Of a stretch of 64,000 nt of DNA, positions 1-7,531 are shown piece by piece. The stretch comes from JAVBWI01 sp036677445. Its GTDB lineage: Bacteria > Bacillota > Clostridia > Christensenellales > CAG-138. Under the pieces are notes generated by a model that saw only the letters and a list, made by a program, of their open reading frames with translations, ran no database searches and had not been told where the DNA came from. The translations under genes were made by a program, and so were the position numbers. The stretch covers positions 310,001 to 374,000 of the forward strand of contig JAVBWI010000023.1 of assembly GCA_036677445.1 (NCBI GenBank). Reading direction: 5' to 3'. Positions within the stretch are counted from its first letter, which is position 1. Each line of letters begins with the position of its first letter.

Positions 1-524
1 GTCGGCACCACCTGCGCAAATGAACCGTGCAGCGAGGCCATGAACGTATCGTGCACCGTCGCCGCGGGTATCGTTTTACCGCCCCAGATAATGTCCCTGG
101 CCGTACATGCATCCTGCAGCAGCGTGACCGAAAGGCCATGATCCCGCGCGGCCCTGACCGAAGTATCGATACACATATGGCTCATCATGCCGCAGACCAC
201 GATGTGGCCGATATGCCTGCTAACGAGCGCATCCGCGAGGCCGGTCTGGAAAAAAGCGTTGGGGACGTGCTTGACAAACACTCTTTCCTCCGGCTCCGGC
301 TGTACGCTTTGGTGTATCTTTGCGCCCGCCGTGCCGGGCAGAAAGAAGGACGCGCCTTCCTGCACGCTGATATGCTGCACATGGTACACAGGCAAACCGT
401 TGCTTCTGAAAAGATGCAGCGCCTGCTTTGCGTTGGCCGCGGCCTGCTCCGGCTGATACAGCTCATATCTGCCGCCGGGAAAATAGTCGTTTTGTATATC
501 GACCAGAATGATCGCGCTGTTCAA
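1..524 (-). CDS. isochorismatase-family cysteine hydrolase, 3' end outside the window
   Basis: About 174 residues are read from a TTG start and the frame is still open at the window edge. TTG is chosen because GGAAGGGGG lies just upstream. The N-terminus contains ILVDIQNDYF with the catalytic Asp, a Lys follows in RVFVKHVPNAFF, and the nucleophilic Cys is in GMMSHMCIDTSV. This Asp-Lys-Cys triad and spacing are those of the isochorismatase/nicotinamidase-like fold. The family hydrolyses amides, ureido compounds or vinyl ethers, and the substrate cannot be told from sequence. It is probably cytosolic. The gene runs toward the left edge, so no operon partner is visible; a repeat block lies upstream. 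Confidence 0.85.
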   Translation of the reverse strand, partial: MNSAIILVDIQNDYFPGGRYELYQPEQAAANAKQALHLFRSNGLPVYHVQHISVQEGASFFLPGTAGAKIHQSVQPEPEERVFVKHVPNAFFQTGLADALVSRHIGHIVVCGMMSHMCIDTSVRAARDHGLSVTLLQDACTARDIIWGGKTIPAATVHDTFMASLHGSFAQVVP

Positions 525-576
525 AGTACCGCCCCCTTCCGTTTCTGTTAACTTATGCAACAATAGGCCCCGACCC

Positions 577-622
577 GTCATTTTGCAGGCGACCTGGGGC
601 GGTGAACCTCGGCAAAGGGGCT
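577..622. repeat. fragment of repeat family B
   Basis: The segment begins CCGTCATTTTGCA and continues to GGTGAACCTCGGCAAAG. Both blocks, in the same order, bound the middle of the longer B copy near 46.7 kb, so this looks like a B element with its centre deleted. It directly abuts repeat A. Confidence 0.5.
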
Positions 623-624
623 GC

Positions 625-768
625 CGCGCTAAGTGCATCGCCGAATATTTTTCAAGCACTTAGCACGACAGCCCGGGTTCGTGCTCCAAACGGGGCAAAA
701 TCGATCCGGTGGATCGATTTTAGAACCCTGTTTCCTTTCGCATTATGCATTGAAAATGCTTAATGCGA
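625..768. repeat. repeat family A, copy 1
   Basis: About 144 bp are nearly identical to 40882-41027. Three inverted repeats are visible: GCTAAGTGC with GCACTTAGC, AAAATCGATCC with GGATCGATTTT, and GCATTATGCATT with AATGCTTAATGC. There is no plausible reading frame. With the B fragment it fills the gap between the first two genes. Confidence 0.85.
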
Positions 769-787
769 CACCCACTTTGCCGACACG

Positions 788-826
788 CTGACGGCCCCAC
801 CCGTCAGGAGCGGATGGGGCCGTTGT
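788..826 (-). terminator. hairpin downstream of the oxoamine synthase gene
   Basis: ACGGCCCCA pairs with TGGGGCCGT across a loop of about 20 nt, ten bases after the stop codon of the minus-strand gene. There is no clear U-tract, so termination is inferred from position. Confidence 0.5.
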
Positions 827-834
827 AATACAAA

Positions 835-2010
835 TCAGACTTTTGCAAACACCCTCTTGAAGGCCTCCACCGCGGTATCCATCTGCTCATGCGTATGGGT
901 GGCGGTGTAGCTGGTGCGCAGCATGCATTCGCCGTCCTGCACGGCCGGCGGGATGACGGGGTTCACATACACGCCTTCGTCGAACAACATCTTCGTTATT
1001 AAGAACGTCCTGTTCATGTCATAAGTATATACCGGAATGATCGCCGTATTGCCGTCAATGATAGGAATTCCCGATTCGCGCAGCTTGGCGCGCATGTAGT
1101 TTGCGATATCGATGAGCGCCTTTTGCCTTTGCGGCTCGCTGCGGATAATGCGCAGGGCGGCAAGGGCCGTTGCCGCATTGGCGGGAGGGATAGACGCGCT
1201 GAATATGAACGGGCGTGACCGGTGTTTCACATACTCGATAACTTCCGCGGACGCCGCGATGCACCCGCCCAATGACGCCAAAGATTTCGAGAATGTCGTC
1301 ATGATGATATCCACTTCTTTTTCCAGATGGAAATGCGAAGCCGTTCCACTGCCGCACTCGCCCACCATGCCCACGCCGTGCGCGTCGTCGACCAGTACGC
1401 GCGCGCCGTATTTTCGCGCGAGCGCAACGATCTCGGGCAGCTTTGCGATATCGCCGCTCATGCTGAACACGCCGTCGGTGATGATCAGCTTGCCGCTCTC
1501 CTCCGGTATGCGGGAAAGAACACGCTCAAGGTCTTCCATGTCGCTATGCGTGTATTTCAACGTCTTCTTTGCGAAGCTCAGCCGGCAAGCGTCCAGTATG
1601 CTTGCATGGTTTTCGGAATCGTTGATAATATAATCGTGCCTGCCTGCAATTGCAGATATAATGCCCAAATTGGTCTGGAAACCGGTGCTGAATGTCAGCG
1701 CGGCATCCTTATGAAAAAAATCGGCAAGCTCCTCTTCGAGCTGTTCATGCAATACCAGTGTGCCATTGAGAAACCGCGAGCCGGAGCAGCCGGTGCCGTA
1801 TTGATCCAACGCGTTCTTCGCGGCAAGTATCGTCCTGGGGTCGCTGGTCAGCCCCATATAGTTGTTGGAGCCGATCATGATGATACGTTTGCCGTCCATT
1901 ACAACTTCGGTATCCTGGGCTGTCTGCAGCGCGTGAAAGTAGGGATACAGGCCTGTTGCTTTCGCCCGCTTTACATCTGTGAAACTGTAGCATTTTTCGA
2001 ACAAGTCCAT
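835..2010 (-). CDS. alpha-oxoamine synthase family PLP enzyme (SPT/KBL/BioF-like)
   Basis: This 391-residue fold-type I PLP enzyme would condense an amino acid with an acyl-CoA, releasing CO2. Visible landmarks are GSNNYMGL near the N-terminus, GTGCSGSRFLNGT, the cofactor-stacking His in NDSENHASI, VDDAHGVGM, and the Schiff-base Lys in TTFSKSLASLGG. The ATG at 2010 follows AAGGAGG with good spacing; a longer frame upstream lacks such a site. There is no tdh neighbour (expected for Kbl) and no biotin gene (expected for BioF). The GLYPYF...DTEV segment recalls bacterial serine palmitoyltransferases. The family assignment is firm; the acyl and amino acid substrates are open. Confidence 0.85.
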   Translation of the reverse strand: MDLFEKCYSFTDVKRAKATGLYPYFHALQTAQDTEVVMDGKRIIMIGSNNYMGLTSDPRTILAAKNALDQYGTGCSGSRFLNGTLVLHEQLEEELADFFHKDAALTFSTGFQTNLGIISAIAGRHDYIINDSENHASILDACRLSFAKKTLKYTHSDMEDLERVLSRIPEESGKLIITDGVFSMSGDIAKLPEIVALARKYGARVLVDDAHGVGMVGECGSGTASHFHLEKEVDIIMTTFSKSLASLGGCIAASAEVIEYVKHRSRPFIFSASIPPANAATALAALRIIRSEPQRQKALIDIANYMRAKLRESGIPIIDGNTAIIPVYTYDMNRTFLITKMLFDEGVYVNPVIPPAVQDGECMLRTSYTATHTHEQMDTAVEAFKRVFAKV

Positions 2011-2197
2011 GAAATTCCTCCTTAAAACTATTTTGTCCCGGGAGCAATGATTATCATCGATTTTTTTATTGGCCAATTGTTTTCTGTATAATCCAGCGAA
2101 TTTAATAGTAACATACTTTCGCCAAAAACCCTAACAAAAAGCTTGATTTGTCAAAAATGAACCGTACATTTGCTCAAAATAGATGCAACACCTCGAA

Positions 2198-2923
2198 TCA
2201 TAAGCAGCTGTCCCTCAGCAGGCTGCCACTCCAATGGATAAGAATTTTATAATACGCATCCGGGTTTTGTTCACGGTCGGGCCGTAATGCCTCCCAATGC
2301 ATACCGATGTTTAATACTTTCGCATTATCCCCGATCAATCGTTCAGACAGTTCGCGTTTCGTGCCGATATATTCGCCTGTGTGGATGAAGTGCGCAAGCT
2401 GCAATATGAAAAACGTGGATTTATAGGCGTCCTTTAATTCTTCCGCCTGCTTACGAGGCCCGCCATATAAAAAGCGATGACAAATATCATGATACATGCC
2501 TGCCGCGCTGTTCTTTATACTATCCCTGATATCATTTTCGGATAACGGGGGCAGCAACTCCTCCAGGTTTCCCAAATAGCCGTCGGTTTCCTGTTTCAGC
2601 TGGAAAAGCTCATACTTTGGCCAACAGAGCAAGTCCTGCCTGCCGCAAATAAAACCGCATGCTTTTTCGGCATGTGGCATCTTTTCCACAATCCTTTTAT
2701 ACGCCTGCAAATCATCAAAGCAAAGTTCGTCCAGCACGACCATCACATCAATATCGCTCTTCTCCGTCGCTTCCCCCCTTCGGTAGCTCCCCTGCAAGCC
2801 TACAAACAGCAGCCTTTCGGAGAATTCCTCCAGCAGCTTTGTTTTGAGCAGGCCGATCCATTCGGCTGCGTTAGGCAGTAATTCCATATCGATCTCCTTA
2901 TGCATGCGGACAGATTCCGACAT
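2198..2923 (-). CDS. nucleotidyltransferase-domain protein
   Basis: The 241-residue protein has the polymerase-beta-type nucleotidyltransferase signature GLQGSYRRGEATEKSDIDV, with the GS...SDID core that binds Mg-NTP, at about residues 43-62. The rest is mostly helical and resembles the C-terminal half of aminoglycoside-nucleotidyltransferase-like and MNT-type proteins. An internal ATG at 2887 follows AAGGAG at ideal spacing and may be the true start (229 residues); the first ATG has GGGAG. No HEPN partner gene is adjacent, so a toxin-antitoxin role is not supported. The target molecule is unknown. Confidence 0.75.
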   Translation of the reverse strand: MSESVRMHKEIDMELLPNAAEWIGLLKTKLLEEFSERLLFVGLQGSYRRGEATEKSDIDVMVVLDELCFDDLQAYKRIVEKMPHAEKACGFICGRQDLLCWPKYELFQLKQETDGYLGNLEELLPPLSENDIRDSIKNSAAGMYHDICHRFLYGGPRKQAEELKDAYKSTFFILQLAHFIHTGEYIGTKRELSERLIGDNAKVLNIGMHWEALRPDREQNPDAYYKILIHWSGSLLRDSCL

Positions 2924-2978
2924 ATCTCTCTCCCGTATGAAGATAGATATTCTGTTAACATTTTACCTTGTAAAAACA

Positions 2979-3016
2979 AAGAAGTCGACTGAAAACAGCC
3001 GGCTTCTTGTAAAATA
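2979..3016 (-). terminator. terminator of the AbrB-ABC operon
   Basis: GAAG-CG-CTG pairs with CAG-CG-CTTC around a four-base loop (two non-Watson-Crick positions). On the minus strand the stem is followed by the T-rich CTTTGTTTTTAC. It lies 18 bases or more after the permease stop codon. Confidence 0.55.
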
Positions 3017-3033
3017 CGGTTAATGCAATCCCG

Positions 3034-3768
3034 TCAGCTCTTCATCTTCTTCCTGAAAACAAAAACAGCAATGAAGAATATCACCGCCGTGTATCCCAAC
3101 ACCCATAGTAGATGCGGGAGTATGGCGGCGTACTCTCCGGCGACGGCCGCTTTCACGGCGTCCACCGCGTGCGCGAAGGGGAGCGCATAACATACGGCCC
3201 GAAACGCGCCGCCGATCATATCCAGCCCGAACCAGGTGCCGCTCAGCCATGCGGCCACATTGATGAGTATGGAGCTGATACCGCCCACCTGGCTATTCGT
3301 AAGGGAACTCCCCAACAGCAGCCCGAGGCTGATAAACAGCGCCGCGACGGGAATGAGCACGAGCAGGGCGACAAGTATATTGACGCTAAGAGCCAGGCCG
3401 AAGAAAAAAGCGGTGGCAAAACAAACCACGCTCTGCAATACGGCAACGGGAAACAGCGGGAGAGAATACCCGATGATGTAATCGGCGCCGGTCAGCGGGG
3501 ATGCGAACAGACGCATGAGAAACGAACTGTTTCTGTCGTTTGCAATGAGCATCCCCAGGAACAGGGCAATAAACGACAGCCCGAAAACAGCCATGCCCGG
3601 CGCAAAGTTTTCGATTCCGAACACGCCAACAGGCATATCTTTGATATTTTGTTTCATGAAGGAAATCAACAGTATCAAAACGACAGGGAAGCCGATGCCG
3701 AAAACCATGCTCAGAGGATCCCTTAAAATTTCCTTGCGATTGCGTTCGGAAAAAGCAAACAGTCTCAT
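3034..3768 (-). CDS. ABC-2 type transporter permease
   Basis: The 244-residue protein has about six hydrophobic segments, the first being VFGIGFPVVLILLISF, and the ABC-2 layout seen in drug, antibiotic or polysaccharide exporters. It overlaps the ATPase stop codon by four bases (ATGA), so the two are translationally coupled. GGAGG sits upstream. It forms the membrane half of an exporter of unknown cargo. A self-resistance, bacteriocin or lipid export role would be typical for such a small permease-ATPase pair, but nothing in the sequence decides this. Confidence 0.85.
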   Translation of the reverse strand: MRLFAFSERNRKEILRDPLSMVFGIGFPVVLILLISFMKQNIKDMPVGVFGIENFAPGMAVFGLSFIALFLGMLIANDRNSSFLMRLFASPLTGADYIIGYSLPLFPVAVLQSVVCFATAFFFGLALSVNILVALLVLIPVAALFISLGLLLGSSLTNSQVGGISSILINVAAWLSGTWFGLDMIGGAFRAVCYALPFAHAVDAVKAAVAGEYAAILPHLLWVLGYTAVIFFIAVFVFRKKMKS

Positions 3769-4496
3769 TTCTCCGCCTCCTCATCCGTCAGCAGGAGAAA
3801 CGCCTCTTCCAACGTTGCCTTTCCTGTTGCGCTTATGATTTGTTCAACCGTACCGATACTCTGCATTTTCCCCCGGTTCATAATGCCGATCCTGTCCGAA
3901 AGGGCTTGGGCTTCTTCAAGATAGTGAGTGGTCAAAACCATGGTGATTTTGCCTTTCAACTTGCCGATCAAATTCCACAAATCCCTGCGCGCACGGACAT
4001 CCAGCCCGACGGTCGGCTCGTCAAGGAACAGAATATCCGGATCGGAAATGAGCGCCATCGCAATGCTCAGCCGGCGCTGCATGCCGCCCGATATGGATCT
4101 GGCTTTGTCCTTTGCGCGATCGGCCAGCGAAAAGGCGGCGAGCATTTCCTCCGCTTTTGCGGCTGCCTCCCGCTTATGGAATCCATACACTCTTGCAATC
4201 AGCTCCAGATTTTCTTTGATGGAAAGCTTGGGCGCAACGGCCGTTTCCTGCGGAGAGACGTTGATGATCCGTTTTACGGCGGCTGAGTCTTTCACAATGC
4301 TGTTGCCCAACAGCAGCGCGTCCCCGCTGGTAGGCCTCAGCAATCCGGACAGCATTTTGATGGCCGTCGTCTTCCCCGCCCCGTTTTGGCCGAGCAGCGC
4401 AAACATTTCGCCCTGACCGACAGACAGGTCAAGCTTATCCACCGCCGTACGTTCTTTAAATCTTTTTGTCAGTCCAATGATCTCTATTGCATTCAT
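3765..4496 (-). CDS. ABC transporter ATP-binding protein
   Basis: The 243-residue ATPase has Walker A GQNGAGKTT (about residues 36-44), Q-loop VSPQET, signature SGGMQRR, Walker B ILFLDEP and switch His in LTTHYLEE. It is complete and typical of DrrA/CcmA-like exporter ATPases. It overlaps the upstream AbrB-like gene and the downstream permease by four bases each, so all three are one translationally coupled operon. Confidence 0.93.
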   Translation of the reverse strand: MNAIEIIGLTKRFKERTAVDKLDLSVGQGEMFALLGQNGAGKTTAIKMLSGLLRPTSGDALLLGNSIVKDSAAVKRIINVSPQETAVAPKLSIKENLELIARVYGFHKREAAAKAEEMLAAFSLADRAKDKARSISGGMQRRLSIAMALISDPDILFLDEPTVGLDVRARRDLWNLIGKLKGKITMVLTTHYLEEAQALSDRIGIMNRGKMQSIGTVEQIISATGKATLEEAFLLLTDEEAEK

Positions 4497-4717
4497 TCCT
4501 GTTCCTCTTTCGGGTTTTGCGCTTTGAGGATCGCCTCGGCAAAATGCATAAAATGATCATTCTTTACAATCGCGATCCCCTGCGCTTCATCGCCGAGCAG
4601 AAGCAGCGTATCCCCCGGCTGAATATTGAAGACCTTCCGCGCCTCCTTGGGAATGACTATCTGCCCCTTTTCCCCGACCTTCGCCGTCCAGGCGTATTTG
4701 CCTTTTGGTTTATTCAT
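4493..4717 (-). CDS. AbrB/SpoVT-type swapped-hairpin DNA-binding protein
   Basis: This 74-residue protein has the SpoVT-AbrB motif GEKGQIVIPKEARKVFNI near residues 16-33, a swapped-hairpin fold that binds AT-rich DNA as a dimer. GGAGG precedes the ATG. It is the first gene of the exporter operon, and the promoter just upstream is followed by short repeated AT-rich motifs, so autoregulation of the operon is a reasonable inference. Antitoxin-like AbrB proteins have a similar size, but no toxin gene follows. Confidence 0.85.
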   Translation of the reverse strand: MNKPKGKYAWTAKVGEKGQIVIPKEARKVFNIQPGDTLLLLGDEAQGIAIVKNDHFMHFAEAILKAQNPKEEQE

Positions 4718-4734
4718 AGCCTGCCTCCATCGTA

Positions 4735-4785
4735 CGTTATGTATACTTTGTACGCTTTGTCGGTTTTATATGTTTTGTATAACAT
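4735..4785 (-). promoter_or_regulatory. candidate operator repeats in the AbrB-operon leader
   Basis: Between the -10 box and the start codon the minus strand carries repeated ATACAAA and GTACAAA motifs (GTTATACAAAACATATAA, then GTACAAAGTATACATAA). The spacing suggests binding sites for the AbrB-like regulator. This is inference from repetition and position. Confidence 0.4.
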
Positions 4786-4814
4786 ATTATACTGTTCTCA
4801 TTGCGGATAGTCAA
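4786..4814 (-). promoter_or_regulatory. promoter of the AbrB-ABC operon
   Basis: The minus strand has TTGACT, a 17-bp spacer and TATAAT, close to the SigA consensus. The start codon is about 65 bp downstream. Confidence 0.8.
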
Positions 4815-4892
4815 TGTAGCATGAAAAATTTTCTAAGTCAATGCTGTTCCTGAAATGTTGATTGCCGGTTCATAGAATAGAGTAAAAATTAA

Positions 4893-4938
4893 CAAAGAAC
4901 CCGCTATCCGGCGATCCCGGGGCGGGCTTTTTTCTTTG
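4893..4938. terminator. terminator-like hairpin
   Basis: CAAAGAACCCGC pairs with GCGGGCTTTTTTCTTTG. It has a T6 run on the plus strand and a T-rich tail on the minus strand, so it could stop transcription either way. No annotated gene runs directly into it. Confidence 0.5.
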
Positions 4939-4939
4939 T

Positions 4940-5195
4940 CCGGCTATTGAGCCGCTGGGTGATAACCAAATGCCGAAGGAATGGTTTTTATCGCTTAAAC
5001 CGCGCGACACCGGATTGCAGGACGACCGCGGATAAATTGTGAGAAATTAGATGAAAAAAGATGCTGCTTGGAGGCGCCCGAAAAAGTTGGTAGCGAGCAA
5101 ATCAGCGTTAAAAGCCCGCGCTTGCAAGGGCTTAGCTGATGCGAGCGGGACTTTTTCGGAAAAGGAGGAGCAAGGGAGCGGGCGGATGTTTTTGT
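4940..5195. other. gene-free spacer with a long orphan inverted repeat
   Basis: I see no supported reading frame. At 5078-5159 a perfect 10-bp arm, CCGAAAAAGT with ACTTTTTCGG, encloses nested arms ATCAGC/GCTGAT and AAGCCC/GGGCTT. The rest shows nothing recognisable. Confidence 0.45.
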
Positions 5196-5230
5196 GCAAA
5201 CAAAAACGGAGCAAAGCGAACTTTGCTCCG
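5196..5230 (-). terminator. ssrA terminator
   Basis: On the minus strand CGGAGCAAAG-TTCG-CTTTGCTCCG is followed by TTTTTG, four bases past the tmRNA CCA end. Confidence 0.9.
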
Positions 5231-5233
5231 ACG

Positions 5234-5583
5234 TGGTGGAGGCGGGGAGAGTCGAACTCCCGTCCGAAAACCCGTCCACAGGACTTTCTACGAGCGTATT
5301 TGGTGTTTTCACATTCCCTCTGCGAAGCCCCCGCCAACAGGGTCAGCGCTTCAGTAGCTTCATAAATCCCACCTGCCGCAAAGCTTAGGCAAGCTGGTTC
5401 CCCACGATGATGACGCCCGGGTACCGGCCGTGGGCCTCCGGAGCCGAACGGTCACTGCTTACGCAGCGACGGGAACAAAATTATTGTTCTCTGTTATTGT
5501 TTAGGTTCCAGTTATTACGCAGTCCGGACCTGCGGCTCGCTTATCCCACTTCCGCGATCCCCGTCGAAACCAGTTTCGCCCCC
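5234..5583 (-). ncRNA. ssrA: tmRNA (transfer-messenger RNA)
   Basis: The 350-nt RNA acts with SmpB to rescue stalled ribosomes. Its 5' end GGGGGCG pairs with CGCCTCC before A-CCA. GAAACTGGTTTCGAC follows the 5' end and the T-arm GGGAGTTCGACTCTCCC precedes the acceptor, both diagnostic. The tag frame ends at the stop at 5459-5461 and reads ...ENNNFVPVAA, a normal small-hydrophobic degron C-terminus. Upstream in that frame the codons are ACA-ATA-ACA back to a stop, so the resume codon is not the usual GCN; ACA at 5492 gives an 11-residue tag. It has its own promoter and terminator, and smpB lies one gene away. Confidence 0.95.
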
Positions 5584-5591
5584 ATGGATTA

Positions 5592-5625
5592 GCCGCCGAC
5601 AAAATCCTGCAGACTTTATCAGCGC
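5592..5625. repeat. partial repeat family C hairpin in the ssrA 5' leader
   Basis: CCGACAAAATCCTGCAGACTTTATCAGCG closely matches the first hairpin module of repeat C at 46.4 kb. It lies between the ssrA promoter and the mature 5' end. Confidence 0.5.
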
Positions 5626-5636
5626 TAACAATAAGT

Positions 5637-5661
5637 TGAAGCGGGTACATGCCCCGCTTCA
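5637..5661 (-). terminator. hairpin after lysA
   Basis: TGAAGCGGG pairs with CCCGCTTCA. It sits 25 bases past the lysA stop but lacks a U-run, and it overlaps the expected start point of the ssrA transcript. Confidence 0.45.
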
Positions 5662-5664
5662 TAT

Positions 5665-5693
5665 AGTATACGCTATTTTCGCTTTTCAGTCAA
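5665..5693 (-). promoter_or_regulatory. ssrA promoter
   Basis: The minus strand has TTGACT, a 17-bp spacer and TATACT. The -35 box overlaps the last codons of lysA, and the mature tmRNA would begin about 75 nt downstream. Confidence 0.8.
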
Positions 5694-6936
5694 ATAGATG
5701 CAGGATGTCAAGCGTGGCAAAATAATCCTTAGGCGTTTCCGCGCGGCGGATGAGCTGCGTGGAACCGTCCTGCTTTAACAACACCTCGGCCGAACGCAGC
5801 TTGCCGTTGTAGTTGTAGCCCATGGAAAAGCCATGCGCGCCGGTATCGTGCAACACCACCAGGTCGCCGATGTCGATTCTGGGCAACTGCCTGTCCACAG
5901 CGAATTTATCGTTGTTTTCACAAAGCGAGCCAGTGACGTCGTACACATGGTCGGCGGGCGCATTCTCCTTGCCCATCACGGTAATGTGATGGTACGCGCC
6001 ATACATGGCGGGGCGCATCAGGTTGGCGGCGCAGGCGTCGAGGCCTATATAGTTCTTATGCGTATCCTTGCGGTGGATGGCGGTAGTCACCAAATACCCA
6101 TAAGGGCCGGTGATATAACGCCCAAGCTCCATAAAGAGCGACACCTGCATGTTGGCAGGCTCTATGACCTCGCGATACGCGCGCTCCACCTCACGGCCGA
6201 TCCATTCGATATCCGCAGGCGCCGCCTCCGGCAGGTATGGAATACCGATGCCGCCAGAAAGGTTGATGAATGCGATCTGTGCGCCTGTTTCTTTGTTCAG
6301 TTCCACGGCAGTCTCGAACAGCGTGCGCGCGAGCGCCGGATAGTAATTCGGGTCGGTGGTGTTGCTCGCCAGGAAGGCGTGCAGGCCGAAGCGTTTGACG
6401 CCAAGCGACTGGAGCCTGCGGAAGCCTTCCGTAAGCTGTTCGCGGGTAAAACCGTATTTCGCATCGCCGGGGTTGCCCATAATGGTGTTGCCCAGACGGA
6501 ACTCCCCGCCGGGGTTGTAGCGGCAGCAGATTGTCTCTGGCACGCCGCCGTGGTCACGCAGGAAATCAATATGCGTAATATCATCCAGGTTGATGATGGC
6601 GTAGAGCTTGCGGGCAAGCTCGAATTCTTCCGGCGGCGTATCATTGGAAGAGAACATAATGCTCTCGCCGCGGATATTGAGCGCCTCGCACAGCATCAGC
6701 TCCGTGAGCGAAGAACAATCCATGCCGCAGCCGGCCTCATAGAGCAGCTTGAGTATTGCCGGGTTAGGCTCCGCCTTGACCGCGTAATATTCGCGGAAGC
6801 CGGGGTTCCAGGAGAAAGCGTCCTGCAGGCGTTTCAAATTCTTCAGTATCGCCGCTTCATCATAAATGTGGAACGGCGTGGGATATTGGCTCACGATAGC
6901 TTGCATCTGTGCCTTGTCAAAGGGCAGTGTCTTCAT
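5686..6936 (-). CDS. lysA: diaminopimelate decarboxylase-type PLP enzyme
   Basis: The 416-residue fold-type III decarboxylase most likely converts meso-diaminopimelate to lysine. The Schiff-base Lys is in REYYAVKAEPNP (about residue 50), the glycine-rich phosphate loop is NLSGGIGIPY, and the C-terminal barrel carries GSLCENNDKF with the Cys that reaches the other active site. The ATG at 6936 follows AGGAGG; an upstream ATG has no such site. The sequence is somewhat unlike textbook LysA, and a related decarboxylase (for example carboxynorspermidine-type) is possible. It follows smpB by 87 bp. No lysine riboswitch is visible. Confidence 0.85.
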   Translation of the reverse strand: MKTLPFDKAQMQAIVSQYPTPFHIYDEAAILKNLKRLQDAFSWNPGFREYYAVKAEPNPAILKLLYEAGCGMDCSSLTELMLCEALNIRGESIMFSSNDTPPEEFELARKLYAIINLDDITHIDFLRDHGGVPETICCRYNPGGEFRLGNTIMGNPGDAKYGFTREQLTEGFRRLQSLGVKRFGLHAFLASNTTDPNYYPALARTLFETAVELNKETGAQIAFINLSGGIGIPYLPEAAPADIEWIGREVERAYREVIEPANMQVSLFMELGRYITGPYGYLVTTAIHRKDTHKNYIGLDACAANLMRPAMYGAYHHITVMGKENAPADHVYDVTGSLCENNDKFAVDRQLPRIDIGDLVVLHDTGAHGFSMGYNYNGKLRSAEVLLKQDGSTQLIRRAETPKDYFATLDILHLFD

Positions 6937-7023
6937 ACGTTTCCTCCTAAAATACACTCAAATATTCATACCGCGCGTACCTTCGCGCAAAAAGCGCAGG
7001 GGCGTGCGGATGCCGATCAGTGG

Positions 7024-7491
7024 TCACGAGCGGTCGCGCATTTCTTTGAAGCTGCGTTCCATCTCGCGCTTGCTGTCGCGGTCAGCGATATCGTGGCGCT
7101 TGTCATAAAGCTTTTTGCCTTTTGCGACGGCCAGCTCCAGTTTTACTTTGCCTTCCTTCAGATAGAGCTGCAGCGGGATCAGGCTCATCCCCTGCGCCTG
7201 CTGCATACCCTGCAGCTTATCGATCTCGCGGCGGTGCAGCAGCAGCTTGCGGTCCCGGAAAGGATCCTTATTAAAAATGTTCCCCTGCTCATAGGGGCTT
7301 ACATGCATGCCATGCACGAATATCTCGCCGTTTTTAACCATGCAATAGCTGTCCTTGAGGTTCACCTTGCCCGCACGTATGGATTTGACCTCGGTGCCAA
7401 AGAGCACGAGGCCGCATTCATAGGTATCCTCTATAAAGAATTCATGCCGCGCTTTCCGGTTTTGCGCGATCACCTTCACGCCCTTTTGCAT
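7024..7491 (-). CDS. smpB: SsrA-binding protein SmpB
   Basis: The 155-residue protein matches SmpB over its whole length. It begins KVIAQNRKARHEFFIEDTYE, then has GTEVKSIRAGKVNLKDSY in the OB-fold barrel, RKLLLHRREI, and the basic C-terminal tail KKLYDKRHDIADRD that inserts in the ribosomal mRNA channel. The ATG at 7491 follows AAGGAGG. It binds tmRNA and delivers it to stalled ribosomes. The gene lies 40 bp after the carboxypeptidase gene and upstream of lysA and ssrA. Confidence 0.97.
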   Translation of the reverse strand: MQKGVKVIAQNRKARHEFFIEDTYECGLVLFGTEVKSIRAGKVNLKDSYCMVKNGEIFVHGMHVSPYEQGNIFNKDPFRDRKLLLHRREIDKLQGMQQAQGMSLIPLQLYLKEGKVKLELAVAKGKKLYDKRHDIADRDSKREMERSFKEMRDRS

Positions 7492-7531
7492 GGACGCCTC
7501 CTTACCCAAATCAACGCGCAGGCGCGAAATA

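Noticed and set aside
2198..2923. MNT-HEPN toxin-antitoxin system
   Set aside because: The nucleotidyltransferase signature is present but no HEPN gene is adjacent; the next genes are an unrelated exporter operon.
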